In this document: positions 31,409-39,228 of the stretch, piece by piece
Layout: each line of letters starts with the position of its first letter
Position numbering within the stretch: position 1 is the first letter of the stretch
Assembly (NCBI RefSeq): GCF_014279775.1
Contig: NZ_CP047961.1
Coordinates: 1,798,001 to 1,862,000 of the forward strand
From: Synechococcus sp. PROS-9-1
GTDB taxonomy: Bacteria; Cyanobacteriota; Cyanobacteriia; PCC-6307; Cyanobiaceae
DNA length: 64,000 nucleotides
Direction: 5' to 3'
Made by a program: the position numbers and the translations under genes
The notes under the pieces: generated by a model
Databases searched by the model: none
Told to the model about the DNA's origin: nothing
What the model saw: the letters and a program-made list of their open reading frames with translations, nothing else

Positions 31409-31432
31409 AAAAACCCCACTGAAAGCGGGGTG
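31409..31432 (-). terminator. Terminator downstream of the 31464 small ORF
   Basis: On the minus strand, ACCCC/GGGGT arms around CGCTTTCAGT are followed by a run of T. The position fits the end of the small minus-strand frame ending at 31464. Confidence 0.6.
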
Positions 31433-31463
31433 TAACTCATCGATCGAAGCGAACTAAACTTCT

Positions 31464-31601
31464 TTAGGAAGCAAGCTTGGCTGGCGAAAGATGTGCAGAG
31501 GTGTAATCAATGCCCTCTGAATGGGCAGCAAAACAACGCTGAGCATCTTGTAGGCGTTGTGCCTTTAGCTCTTTCTCTTTGATCAGGAGGAGGGTGTTCA
31601 T
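31464..31601 (-). CDS. Small hypothetical protein (45 aa)
   Basis: From ATG 31601 the product is MNTLLLIKEKELKAQRLQDA and continues to a Ser/Ala/Lys-rich end, a probable short helix. The open frame extends upstream to 31778, but that part looks non-coding. A terminator directly downstream supports transcription of this strand. No Shine-Dalgarno is obvious. Confidence 0.4.
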   Translation of the reverse strand: MNTLLLIKEKELKAQRLQDAQRCFAAHSEGIDYTSAHLSPAKLAS

Positions 31602-31904
31602 GGGAACGACCGACAGCGCCTCAAACCCCGTTGCTTGTTTGAGATCGAACTGCGTCCCCTTTTGGGGACCAACGTGCATTGAATATAAGGGACAAGACGC
31701 GAATATGAAAGTAATGAACCGAACATTCGATGGCGTAAGAACCGATCCATCTTCACAACACAGGGTTCGGAACCCCAAAACACACCCCAGGGAGCTCGTC
31801 GTGGATTAAAAGCAGCGGCGGCAAGGTCCATAGGGAGCACACAACATTTGTGGACCGCAAGCTGAGCCCTGAGATACTTGGTGTTGAAGGCGGGAGTCCC
31901 TCTA

Positions 31905-32276
31905 GTGGCAGGAAAATCTGGCTTCACTCAAAGCGAATTTGAAGAGATCAAGCGCCTTTATGTTGAGGAAGGCAGAACCTTTTCTCAAATCGCCAAAGTC
32001 ATTGGGAAAGGCAGCGAAAATTCGGTAAGGAATTGCTTAGCCAAAGCACGGGTTAATCGAGCTTCTATTGGAGAGAAGAAACTCGAACGATTCAAGTCAG
32101 GACAGAAGTATGGAAAGATCACCCTGCTCACAAGACTCGTAAAATCAAAGAAACTTAGATACCATGTCGTTTGCGATTGTGGCTATGAATTCGACGTAGA
32201 CCCATATTTTCTAACACTTCCCAATGATCATAAAAACAACGTCTCCGAGTGCCCGAGATGCAGAGCAGCAAAGTAA
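31905..32276 (+). CDS. Phage-like HTH and zinc-ribbon protein
   Basis: About 123 residues from a GTG at 31905, preceded by GGGAG at 8 bases; TTG 31878 is an alternative giving 132 residues. The N-terminal half contains a helix-turn-helix-like segment (IKRLYVEEGRTFSQIAKVIG). The C-terminal half has two CxxC-type pairs (VVCDCGYEFD and SECPRCRAA) forming a zinc ribbon. Such proteins occur in phages and islands; DNA binding is inferred. Confidence 0.55.
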   Translation: MAGKSGFTQSEFEEIKRLYVEEGRTFSQIAKVIGKGSENSVRNCLAKARVNRASIGEKKLERFKSGQKYGKITLLTRLVKSKKLRYHVVCDCGYEFDVDPYFLTLPNDHKNNVSECPRCRAAK

Positions 32277-32459
32277 AAAATATCAATTCAAAACCAACTC
32301 TCTACCTAGAACGAGTATGGTTAGATTTACGCGATAACCATTAAAGATCGAACCTATACAAATGTTGTTTTATTTCTTTCGAAGCAATAAAGAATTTAAC
32401 TCATAAAGGCATACCAGTCTTGGGAGATTTCTCACCAACACTCCTCCCACACCCGTGGA

Positions 32460-32723
32460 TCACATCAAATGGAGACGGAACGTAGCCCGATCAACATGGC
32501 GGATATTGGCCTCAATCGTTTTCCGACCCAGACGTTTATGTGCTGTATATCGATGGCAGCCATTAAATCCATAGAACTTACCCTCAAACTCAATGAGATC
32601 AACAGGTTCCTGAAGCCCAATCTCACTGATACTTTTCATCAGATCATCCACTTTGCCTTGATCGATCACGCTCTCGTGAGGGCGATTAATGGACTCAATC
32701 GGCACAGGCACTCGCCTTTTCAT
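32460..32723 (-). CDS. srx: Sulfiredoxin
   Basis: An 87-residue sulfiredoxin, which reduces hyperoxidised 2-Cys peroxiredoxin with ATP. FYGFNGCHRYTAHKRLG near residue 50 contains the catalytic Cys and adjacent His-Arg of the F(G/S)GCHR motif, here with Asn in place of the small residue. The N-terminal VPVPIESINRP and central ISEIGLQEPVDLIE are also typical. ATG start. It is the most clearly functional enzyme gene of the accessory region. Confidence 0.88.
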   Translation of the reverse strand: MKRRVPVPIESINRPHESVIDQGKVDDLMKSISEIGLQEPVDLIEFEGKFYGFNGCHRYTAHKRLGRKTIEANIRHVDRATFRLHLM

Positions 32724-32771
32724 AAATCAGCCTTTTGTTGGAATGAAGAGATCCTTGACGCATTGGGAAAG

Positions 32772-32795
32772 GACTCCAGCCAGGAGACTGGAGTC
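32772..32795 (-). terminator. Perfect 8-bp hairpin between two minus-strand genes
   Basis: GACTCCAG and CTGGAGTC form a perfect stem with an 8-base loop, between the end of the 80-aa gene and srx. The following minus-strand sequence (CTTTCCC) is only weakly U-rich, so termination is likely but not certain. Confidence 0.5.
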
Positions 32796-32812
32796 GTCAT
32801 CTTTAGCGTCCA

Positions 32813-33055
32813 TCACCGCCACGATCGAACCGATACGAACAGGTTGCGGGCCTGTTTCAGCAACTGCTGCAGAAGGCTGTCCTGTTGAGGTCCCCTTGGT
32901 CGTTTCAACACCATGGCCTGCAGCACTGGTCCTGAGGATTTGAACCCATCGAAGGCGGTTAGGGCTTCCCCAGCACCTTCCAGATCATGCTGAAGGATGC
33001 GCTGCTTGACCTGAGGACTGTGTTCTGACTGAGAGCGGTTGCGAGCGGAAGACAT
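32813..33055 (-). CDS. Hypothetical protein (80 aa)
   Basis: The ATG at 33055 is preceded by AGGAG at about 6 bases on the minus strand, a strong ribosome site. The product is basic and Gln/Ser-rich, with VKQRILQHDLEGAGEALTAF and a C-terminal LLQQLLKQARNLFV helix. No membrane segment or signal. Family not recognised. It is upstream of srx on the same strand. Confidence 0.5.
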   Translation of the reverse strand: MSSARNRSQSEHSPQVKQRILQHDLEGAGEALTAFDGFKSSGPVLQAMVLKRPRGPQQDSLLQQLLKQARNLFVSVRSWR

Positions 33056-33364
33056 TTTCTACTCCTGATCTGACTCCGTTCTGCCAGAACGTCAATGGAG
33101 CGACAAGGTATTCGAGACGCTTCTTTAGATCGAATTCAATCGCCTATCCGCGGAGTAGATCGTTTGAATAGGGGGTATTTCCCGAAAGCTATACATTAAT
33201 TGTTTTGCAGATCTTTATCATTGCCTCTAACCCAAGATTGACGCTCTTAGATCCATCAATAACATCCTAAAACCGTTCAACATCGGTACTCTCTATGCAG
33301 CGTGGAATAGGCCGGGAGCCGATAGACATGTAATGCAAGTTATGGGAGTCAGCACGAAACTTGA
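33056..33364. other. Intergenic stretch, nothing identified
   Basis: AT-rich sequence between the 80-aa gene and the cupin gene. I see no frame with coding character, no tRNA and no strong hairpin. Confidence 0.4.
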
Positions 33365-33793
33365 TCACTCAACACGAACCATGTTTGGCATTCCCTCCAC
33401 ACTGGCAAAAGTGACAAAGCTTATGGCTGGTTCAGTTCCTGTGTTGATCACATAGTGCGGCTCACCTGGGTGACCTTCAAGAAAGCCGTCTCCTGCCTTA
33501 ATAGTGTCAGTCACCTCAACACCATCGACGATCCTTACATTGCGTAGCGTTCCCTGCTCAACCATCACCACAACTGGCGAAGGATGGATATGCAATGGAA
33601 TCTTGGCCCCAACAGGAAGAGTGATCCGATAAACCCGCATCTCTGGGGTTCCTTCGGGATACACAACAACTCTCCCTCCGAGGGTTCGATTCGCCGTGAA
33701 AAGTTCTTCTACAACTGGCTTGGGTGATGCCAGTGCATGGCCAGAACAAAGCAGTACGGTCGCAGCGGCAATTGCAAAAGCCTTCGAGACCAT
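33365..33793 (-). CDS. Secreted cupin-domain protein
   Basis: A 142-residue protein with a signal peptide (AFAIAAATVLLCSGHALA) and a single cupin domain. Metal-binding residues are visible in IPLHIHPSPVVVMVEQG (two His, Glu), with GDGFLEGHPGEPHYVINTG in motif 2. It is probably a periplasmic or extracellular small-molecule binding or modifying protein. I chose ATG 33793 because the signal sequence follows; the frame extends 30 residues further upstream without signal character. Confidence 0.8.
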   Translation of the reverse strand: MVSKAFAIAAATVLLCSGHALASPKPVVEELFTANRTLGGRVVVYPEGTPEMRVYRITLPVGAKIPLHIHPSPVVVMVEQGTLRNVRIVDGVEVTDTIKAGDGFLEGHPGEPHYVINTGTEPAISFVTFASVEGMPNMVRVE

Positions 33794-33847
33794 GATCTTT
33801 CTACAAATGAGTGAATCACTCCTAGATATAGAGCAAGAGGTGTTTTG

Positions 33848-34162
33848 ATGCGGTGGCTGACGGACTTTTTTGATAATGACCACTTAAAAGCTGTATCAGC
33901 CAACATCTGGATCAGGCTTTGCAAATTTCCGTCTAAATTGAAGGTGTTTTACCGTAAGCAGGTTGGACTTGATGAGCCAAAAACATTGCGGGAGAACTGG
34001 TGGTCAGTGTTCACAGACCCTTTCGCAATGTGGTGTACAAAGGTTGTCAACAACTTGCTACTGAATTACATCGGAGATGATGAGATAACCCTGGGAACAG
34101 ATGAGGACTCTGTGGAAGCGATCTCAGAAGGTGATGTCAGCACCTCTATGGCAGGCTGGTGA
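33848..34162 (+). CDS. Hypothetical protein (104 aa)
   Basis: The ATG at 33848 follows AGAGG at about 7 bases. The product begins MRWLTDFFDNDHLKAVSANI, has aromatic-rich ENWWSVFTDPFAMWCTKVVN in the middle and an acidic Ser-rich tail. It is divergent from the cupin gene. No family recognised. Confidence 0.5.
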   Translation: MRWLTDFFDNDHLKAVSANIWIRLCKFPSKLKVFYRKQVGLDEPKTLRENWWSVFTDPFAMWCTKVVNNLLLNYIGDDEITLGTDEDSVEAISEGDVSTSMAGW

Positions 34163-34489
34163 GAGGACCGCCAAGTAGAGGCTGCCGAGCACCGAGTGGG
34201 CGTTTTCAGCCAAGTGCTTCTGGACATCATTTTCTTAGCCGCTAGTAGCACTCTCGAGGAATTCAGGTGTTTTGTCGGTTAGTCCCGAACATATTTCTCT
34301 GATGGAGCCAATGGGTTCGCCATCGGCTGTGTGGATTTCCATCAGGACAAGATTTCTCCACATGGACTAGAGGTTGGCCTGGGGTAACCAACCATGGTGC
34401 GAATAACTACTGTTTTTCGCAAAAAGTATCGCAAGCGCCACTCGGCTCTCAGTAGCTATCACTGGTCTCAATTGGCGTACAGGCGATCA
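34163..34489. other. Intergenic stretch, nothing identified
   Basis: An open frame runs in from 34394 (+), but coding character begins only at 34490. I see no RNA gene or terminator. Confidence 0.35.
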
Positions 34490-34597
34490 ATGGATACCGA
34501 ACAGCTGGTCTTGGTCCTTATGGCATTTGGCGCTGGCATATCAACACTTTGGGCGTGGCGGATAGGAACGTCCCAATCCGAATACAAAAAACCGTGA
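34490..34597 (+). CDS. Tiny single-span membrane peptide (35 aa)
   Basis: The ATG at 34490 gives MDTEQLVLVLMAFGAGISTL and then WAWRIGTSQSEYKKP. A short acidic N-terminus, one span and a polar tail. Family not recognised; similar in layout to other peptides in this region. Confidence 0.45.
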   Translation: MDTEQLVLVLMAFGAGISTLWAWRIGTSQSEYKKP

Positions 34598-34606
34598 TCC
34601 CCCTAG

Positions 34607-34717
34607 AACCGCTACATCGGGCAGGATTTCAGGCTTTTCGAAAAACACTTCCTGGCTGACCAAGACAACGATGGTGCTCCTCTTGCTGGAAGTGGAGAGG
34701 GAAAGGCTTATGGCTAG
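34607..34717 (+). pseudogene. Possible 3' gene remnant
   Basis: An open stretch after a TAG, without a start codon, encodes RYIGQDFRLFEKHFLADQDN followed by DGAPLAGSGEGKAYG and a stop. The sequence looks protein-like and ends cleanly, suggesting the 3' end of a lost gene. The parent family is not recognised. Confidence 0.3.
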
Positions 34718-34808
34718 GCAACTAGGGGGAAGCCTTTAGATCTTTCAGTCTGATCAACAACATTCAGTCATTTGAGTATCTGGTAGAACTAGATTTTATT
34801 GAACCTCC

Positions 34809-35126
34809 ATGCAGCATTATCTGATTGTCTGGAGTTTCCCAACCGTTGAAGGGTCTTGGGAAGCCTGCACTCCATTTGCTGAATACATCAATGCTGGTGG
34901 GCCTGGAGATTGTTTTGAAGGCTTTGAACTGAAATATCGAGTCTGTGAGCCAATTGGTGGAACAGGTATGGCGATTGCTGTTGCCAGCGACATCGGCAAG
35001 GTGTGGGCTCATCTCGCCCCTTGGATCAAGGGCTTTGGACTCCAGTTCGAAGTCACCCCGGTTGTCTCTGATAAAGAGTTCGCAGCCATGTGGCCTGGAG
35101 TTCAAGCTGCCGCCGCCGCAGACTGA
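34809..35126 (+). CDS. DUF3303-like protein
   Basis: A 105-residue soluble protein resembling DUF3303. MQHYLIVWSFP opens the domain, and GMAIAVASDIGKVWAHLAPW and FEVTPVVSDKEFAAMW follow, the pattern of a small alpha/beta dimeric fold that ends in Ala-rich sequence. Function unknown. ATG start; a terminator lies 95 bp after the stop. Confidence 0.65.
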   Translation: MQHYLIVWSFPTVEGSWEACTPFAEYINAGGPGDCFEGFELKYRVCEPIGGTGMAIAVASDIGKVWAHLAPWIKGFGLQFEVTPVVSDKEFAAMWPGVQAAAAAD

Positions 35127-35220
35127 CATTCTGACGAGTCAATCAACGTTTCCATCTGGAGGATCCCAGCTAACCGAAAGGATCACGGCTTCCATCCATT
35201 TGAGTGAGTGCGTTTAGCCC

Positions 35221-35240
35221 AGCCCCGAGCGGGGCTTTTT
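35221..35240 (+). terminator. Rho-independent terminator
   Basis: AGCCCC/GGGGCT stem with a GAGC loop followed by T5, about 95 bp after the DUF3303-like gene. Confidence 0.75.
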
Positions 35241-35263
35241 AGTGCTGCTGGCAAAAAGCCAAA

Positions 35264-35294
35264 AGAAAACCCCGCCAAAGGCAGGGTTTCTCGG
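35264..35294. terminator. Second GC-rich hairpin
   Basis: AAACCCCGCC/GGCAGGGTTT arms around AAA (one mismatch), with A and T runs outside, so it could work on either strand. It lies 25 bp after the previous terminator. Confidence 0.45.
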
Positions 35295-35472
35295 CTTCTC
35301 TTTGGGCGTGTTGCCTTGTTTCCACTCCGTGAAGAAGCCCTCCTCACAAATGAATCTTGGCTCAGAAATCCCACTGAGCAAGTCCCGACGTATCAGTTGG
35401 TTGACTGACCTACGCAACCTGCTCAGCATGTGCTTAGCCAACTCCTCACAAGGTTTGGCTCCTCACACCCCC

Positions 35473-35500
35473 AAAGAAGGCTTCGTCGCCTTCTTTTTTT
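35473..35500 (+). terminator. Rho-independent terminator
   Basis: GAAGGC/GCCTTC stem with TTCGTC loop followed by T7. No supported gene ends directly upstream. Confidence 0.7.
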
Positions 35501-35602
35501 ATGCCTGGTCACTCAAGCCAGAAGCAGGCACACGCCCAGCCTGCTTTACAAACCGTCACTAGATCCCCTAGAGTCTGTTACATAAGTTCACAAGCGTTAC
35601 TG

Positions 35603-35734
35603 ATGACCGACTACTCCACCGCCATCTTTGGTTTGATCGCCTTCACCGGAGTTGTCTCCGCTGCTGTCGTCTACATCCTTGCCCAGCCTTCCGACCTGCC
35701 AGTCGTAAAAAAAGCAAAAGCAGCTCAAAGCTGA
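35603..35734 (+). CDS. Small single-span membrane protein (43 aa)
   Basis: The ATG at 35603 gives MTDYSTAIFGLIAFTGVVSA, continues with AVVYILAQPSDLP and ends with a basic KKAKAAQS tail. One membrane span, N-terminus acidic. It is followed 34 bp later by a second tiny membrane gene, so both may be expressed together. Family not recognised. Confidence 0.55.
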   Translation: MTDYSTAIFGLIAFTGVVSAAVVYILAQPSDLPVVKKAKAAQS

Positions 35735-35768
35735 GTCTCAGCCAGAAACACTCTTACCGGTTCAAACC

Positions 35769-35864
35769 ATGACCACACAAGATCTTCTCGTTCTGCTCGT
35801 GAGCTTCGGGACCGCCTGCTTCGCTCTCAACATCTACAAATTGAACCAACAGCCACAACGCTGA
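35769..35864 (+). CDS. Tiny single-span membrane peptide (31 aa)
   Basis: The ATG at 35769 gives MTTQDLLVLLVSFGTACFAL, then NIYKLNQQPQR. One span with a basic tail. It follows the 43-aa membrane protein and is followed by a terminator at 35963, which together look like a small transcription unit. Confidence 0.5.
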   Translation: MTTQDLLVLLVSFGTACFALNIYKLNQQPQR

Positions 35865-35962
35865 TCTTTACAAGCCGTTACAGAAATGTTACGGTATGCA
35901 AAGCGTTCCTTGGACGGGATCCGCGAATCAAATCCTCTGGGAAGAGGCTCTATTTCAAGACC

Positions 35963-35990
35963 AAGGTCTCTGTGGAAGGAGACCTTTTTT
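35963..35990 (+). terminator. Rho-independent terminator
   Basis: Perfect 8-bp stem AAGGTCTC/GAGACCTT with an 8-base loop and a T-run to 35990. It ends the tiny-membrane-gene unit; the convergent gene at 35989 begins its stop codon here. Confidence 0.8.
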
Positions 35991-36243
35991 ATGCCATCTC
36001 CTTCAGAGAGCGATAGGTGAGGGGCTTTTCGATCTTCACTTCCCCATAGCCGAGAGAAACCAGCTCCTGAACAGCCTCAGCAAACTTTTTAGATCCCATG
36101 CCTCGGATCGCTCTATCACCACGCTGTTTGGTCAGCTGCCATGTACAGCCATCAGGATGGAAGCCAAGGGCATGAACATGGCGCATCAGCAGCATCACGT
36201 CTGTGGTTTCCAACCAAAGCTTGTCGGCCTTTGCTTCAGGCAT
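35989..36243 (-). CDS. Hypothetical protein (84 aa)
   Basis: The ATG at 36243 follows GAGGAGGACTG on the minus strand, an excellent ribosome site. The product is soluble and basic: MPEAKADKLWLETTDVMLLM, later KKFAEAVQELVSLGYGEVKI. It could be a small winged-helix-like domain, but that is a guess. Family not recognised. Confidence 0.6.
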   Translation of the reverse strand: MPEAKADKLWLETTDVMLLMRHVHALGFHPDGCTWQLTKQRGDRAIRGMGSKKFAEAVQELVSLGYGEVKIEKPLTYRSLKEMA

Positions 36244-36574
36244 CAGTCCTCCTCATCGCTGAATGCCAGCATTTCGTCCTGATCTTCCCTGTCAATTCCG
36301 ATGTTTAACATCACAGCATTCCTGAACGTCGAAACTCAGATGACGTTAGCTCTGCATCTGGAGCTAATAATGACAATGGGACGCTAATGGTAGGGCGCAA
36401 AGGAGTCCATCAACTATTCGCTGGGATGCCCTGAGGGCATTAGACCGAGGACACGCTTTTTCAGATGCCTGCTGCCAGGAACGGGATCAATACATAGCCA
36501 TCTGCATAAACTATGTGTAAAGCAAATAATGCCGACTAGATTTTAGCTCTTAACCCTAGATTGCAAATGGTTTG
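36244..36574. other. Intergenic stretch with a hairpin
   Basis: No gene seen. ATGCCC/GGGCAT forms a short hairpin at about 36426-36441 without a T-run. Confidence 0.35.
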
Positions 36575-36853
36575 CTACATCATTTCGCCATGAGAGAAAG
36601 CCATACGCATCGATTGTTTTTTAGTGATCAATGTTTTATTCACTTCAATTTCATCGCTTTCGTCTGCGAACTCAATTTGATGAATCTCCTTAAGAGTATT
36701 TAAGTATGCAAGGCAGTGTTGACGAACCTCCATAAGCTCTGCATAACAATTCCCAAAGGCTGCATTTGTTCTTAACTCATGGTCTGGTTTGATGACTGAT
36801 TCAGTAAACAGATCAAGAGCGCGTCGATACGCATCGGGATACGAGGAGGACAT
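36575..36853 (-). CDS. Hypothetical protein (92 aa)
   Basis: A soluble, probably helical protein beginning MSSSYPDAYRRALDLFTESV with central YAELMEVRQHCLAYLNTLKE. AAGGGA lies about 12 bases before the ATG, a weak ribosome site. Family not recognised. Confidence 0.5.
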   Translation of the reverse strand: MSSSYPDAYRRALDLFTESVIKPDHELRTNAAFGNCYAELMEVRQHCLAYLNTLKEIHQIEFADESDEIEVNKTLITKKQSMRMAFSHGEMM

Positions 36854-36934
36854 GGTTTTATGAATTTCCCTTATTAAAGCGAGCTGTCGATTGTCAATTG
36901 TTTGAGATTTTACAAAAACAGCCAGTATATATGC

Positions 36935-37192
36935 CTAAGACTCGGCATTGGTAGTGCAGCATACTTCTGGGCTCAATACCCCTGAAGACAAAGCCCCATT
37001 GAAATTACCAGAGAGCGCATTGCTGTCGCGATCCGCTTCTCGGTAAAACATTAACCAGCCCTGCCACAAAGCGTGTTGTTTGTTGAAGCGTAAACAACAG
37101 GAGCAGAAGACAGGAGCAAAGGAGGGCAGCATTAAGTGAGCGGGGTTGAATGGGTTATCGCCGTCATTGATACATGCAAGACCCTGAAGCAT
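36935..37192 (-). CDS. Possible hypothetical protein (85 aa)
   Basis: An open frame with a Cys-rich middle (APVFCSCCLRFNKQHALW) and no clear fold or ribosome site. It could be spurious; the divergent gene at 37224 shares its upstream region. Confidence 0.25.
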   Translation of the reverse strand: MLQGLACINDGDNPFNPAHLMLPSFAPVFCSCCLRFNKQHALWQGWLMFYREADRDSNALSGNFNGALSSGVLSPEVCCTTNAES

Positions 37193-37223
37193 TACTAAGA
37201 TAGAGATAGTTATCTAGCTATCG

Positions 37224-37490
37224 ATGCAGGCATTGATGTTCCTAGCCCTTGCGCTCGTCAACATTGCACTGCTCGTCCACTTAACGGAAAAAGTGCTCGG
37301 CTTTAGGAAAAGGTGGAGAAACAACAAGCTCTTGGTTAACGACCATCCCGAAATGAGGTCCGTTGATCCAGATCAAGGGCTTATGGCTTTTGAAAGCGAT
37401 GATGTAACTCGTGCTTTTGTGCTGGATAACGATCAGCCAGGCGCTAGTGAGCCTTTCTTAGTGAGCGGTGATGAAGAATCAGAAGAGTGA
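37224..37490 (+). CDS. Small membrane-anchored acidic protein (88 aa)
   Basis: An N-terminal membrane span (MQALMFLALALVNIALLVHL) is followed by a basic patch (KVLGFRKRWRNNK) and an acidic tail. This gives an inside-positive anchor with a cytoplasmic acidic domain. The layout resembles several small cyanobacterial membrane families but I cannot name one. Confidence 0.55.
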   Translation: MQALMFLALALVNIALLVHLTEKVLGFRKRWRNNKLLVNDHPEMRSVDPDQGLMAFESDDVTRAFVLDNDQPGASEPFLVSGDEESEE

Positions 37491-37625
37491 CATGCATGGT
37501 GCGGGTCAAGGAATGTGATCTGCAGGTTGAGGGACTTGGATGAGAGGCAAGAAGCTTTGATTCAATTGCATTGACATTGGTTATGGATTGAGGATAATTC
37601 ACCTATTGATATCAATTGAGGTTCA

Positions 37626-37802
37626 GTGAACAAGCATATAAAGAACTGGATTATTAAGCCCATCCGTGCCACTATCTTCGCGGATAGAGATGCTTACTAT
37701 TGGATTCAAAGTAAGCTTGGACTAGGCAACTATCAGATGGCAGCTCTTGTATGGGCTAAGGGTCTAATCATTGGCTTGTTAATCGGGGCATTCTTTCTCT
37801 GA
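37626..37802 (+). CDS. Small membrane-anchored protein (58 aa)
   Basis: A GTG at 37626, preceded by GAGG at about 6 bases, opens VNKHIKNWIIKPIRATIFAD, then LGLGNYQMAALVWAKGLIIG and a hydrophobic C-terminus. Basic N-terminus and one C-terminal span. Family not recognised. Confidence 0.55.
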   Translation: MNKHIKNWIIKPIRATIFADRDAYYWIQSKLGLGNYQMAALVWAKGLIIGLLIGAFFL

Positions 37803-37993
37803 TCTCAAGCGTCAAGCGATCCATACCGGCATCTCTTGCGTCTATGGCTAGTTGATCTAGGCATCATGCAGATGGCATTGAACCAGTTAGATGAACATCT
37901 AAGCTTCAGCCCATAGCGGGTTTTTATTGAAGACCAATTCGTCAATCAGAGACATTTCTGTGCCATCGCCTTTAGCTCTATATAACGCGAATA

Positions 37994-38422
37994 ATGCACA
38001 AGGTTGAGCTACGGGCTGCCAAGATTCCTGGATTGACCGGCATCGTTGCAGATCATTATTGGCTGCTTGTTCTTCGTGGTATCGAGGGAAGGCACTACCA
38101 GACTTGTGACCGTTGGGAAATATGGCAACATCCTCACCAGAATGGTTCTTGCTGGGGGCACCTCCATAAGAATCTTTTGGATCCCTATCAGGGAGTGGGC
38201 AATGGACAATCTCAATTAATACAGCACTGGGAGGGGAATGATGCTTTGTTAATGGTTGAAAAGATTGAATCATCCCCAAGCACCTATCCATTCATTAGAA
38301 AATACAGATACTGGCCAGGCCCAAACAGCAACACTTTTGCTCAATGGATCGTTAGAGATAAAATAGAATTAGGTGTTCGAGCGATTGGCAAAAGCTTTCT
38401 TGTGCCAGAAATGTCCGGATAA
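37994..38422 (+). CDS. DUF3750 family protein
   Basis: A 142-residue protein containing the DUF3750 hallmark YRYWPGPNSNTFAQWIVRD near residue 103 and AIGKSFLVPE at the end. The N-terminal half (ADHYWLLVLRG) fits the same domain. The conserved Asn/Thr/Phe cluster may form an active site, but no activity is established. ATG 37994; good protein character throughout. Confidence 0.75.
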   Translation: MHKVELRAAKIPGLTGIVADHYWLLVLRGIEGRHYQTCDRWEIWQHPHQNGSCWGHLHKNLLDPYQGVGNGQSQLIQHWEGNDALLMVEKIESSPSTYPFIRKYRYWPGPNSNTFAQWIVRDKIELGVRAIGKSFLVPEMSG

Positions 38423-38598
38423 CAATGCAATGAACCTCTAATTTTCAGCTTCTCTGAAATGGCTGGCATCATCACCTGCCAATTAGCTCATCACAGATGA
38501 TCAAAATCTTTGAGGAAACCAGCTTATGACGAGGCTAATGATTGATTAGCGCCAGGTATCGGATGGCATTTAGGCGTCATTAGGCAGTGATTGAACAA

Positions 38599-38630
38599 AT
38601 AAAAAGCCCCCGTCGAATCGAGGGCTTTGA
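38599..38630 (-). terminator. Terminator of the DUF4278 gene
   Basis: On the minus strand AAAGCCC...GGGCTTT with an inner TCG/CGA pair is followed by T5, just after the 38646 stop. Confidence 0.75.
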
Positions 38631-38645
38631 TATGAGCTCTCTAGT

Positions 38646-38822
38646 TCACTTGGCGTAGGAAACGCCACGATAAACCAATGTCTGATGCTCTTGCATCTCA
38701 GCTCTAACAAGCTCACGGGATGTGATGTAGTGCTGATTGCGATAAGTTAATTGAATACGTGGCTGATCTTCAGAAGGCTTACGCATTACGTAAGCCTGAC
38801 CTCTGTAAAGAAGAGTAGTCAT
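38646..38822 (-). CDS. DUF4278 family protein (58 aa)
   Basis: The product MTTLLYRGQAYVMRKPSEDQ, middle QLTYRNQHYITSRELV and end TLVYRGVSYAK show the repeated YRG-x-x-Y pattern of DUF4278, short proteins of unknown role common in cyanobacteria. ATG at 38822; its own terminator follows. Real despite its small size. Confidence 0.75.
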   Translation of the reverse strand: MTTLLYRGQAYVMRKPSEDQPRIQLTYRNQHYITSRELVRAEMQEHQTLVYRGVSYAK

Positions 38823-39158
38823 GATGTTCTCCGAAAAACACTGGTCCCCGTTCCGTGGCCAGTTATTTATGCGCCTCGCACAAGTGATGCAAGGTGAACG
38901 TTATGAGTAGAAAAGATCTACTTAAACGTTATAGCTAAAGCGTCAACACATATGGGGTTCCTATGGATACAGAGCATGTTCAATGTTGATACAAAGAATG
39001 CTTTGTTTTGTGTAACCTTTATACAAAACTATGCAAGCCCCCCCCCCCCCTAAACGGGCATTTAGGAGGGGTCATTTTTTTAGCCTTCAGACGGGGCGAG
39101 GGCTTTGCTGTGTTGACAGTCCCGATCTAAAAAAGCACTTCTGATCGAGACTGCTTTT
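38823..39158. other. Intergenic stretch with poly-C tract
   Basis: No gene seen. It contains 13 consecutive C (39038-39050) forming one arm of the hairpin listed separately. Confidence 0.5.
39038..39079. terminator. Hairpin with 13-C homopolymer arm
   Basis: C13 followed by TAAA pairs with TTTAGGAGGGG and is followed by a T-run on the plus strand. It looks like a terminator whose arm length could vary by slippage. Confidence 0.55.
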
Positions 39159-39178
39159 TCAGATCAAACTGCAGTAAC

Positions 39179-39228
39179 CAAGATGCAGAGAACTGCTGTC
39201 CCGAGGGTTTCTAGCGACGTAATGCTGT
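39179..39228 (-). repeat. Direct-repeat copy of the integrase 3' end
   Basis: About 48 bases closely matching 39553-39602 (for example CAGAGAACTGCT, CCCGAGGGTT and ACGTAATGC). Read on the minus strand it encodes HYVARNPRDSSSLHLGYC, paralleling HYVAANPRESSSLSLAYC in the integrase remnant. The spacing between copies is 374 bp. Confidence 0.7.

Noticed and set aside
32689-32943. Plus-strand frame of 84 codons opposite the 80-aa gene
   Set aside because: The minus-strand frame has the strong ribosome site; this one has none and crosses the srx start region.
35214-35441. Minus-strand frame of 75 codons
   Set aside because: It runs through two terminator hairpins and has no ribosome site or recognisable sequence.
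35896-36282. Plus-strand frame of 128 codons
   Set aside because: It is antisense to the 84-aa gene, which has a strong Shine-Dalgarno, and passes through a terminator.
37899-38291. Minus-strand frame of 130 codons opposite DUF3750
   Set aside because: The DUF3750 motif is on the plus strand; this is its shadow.
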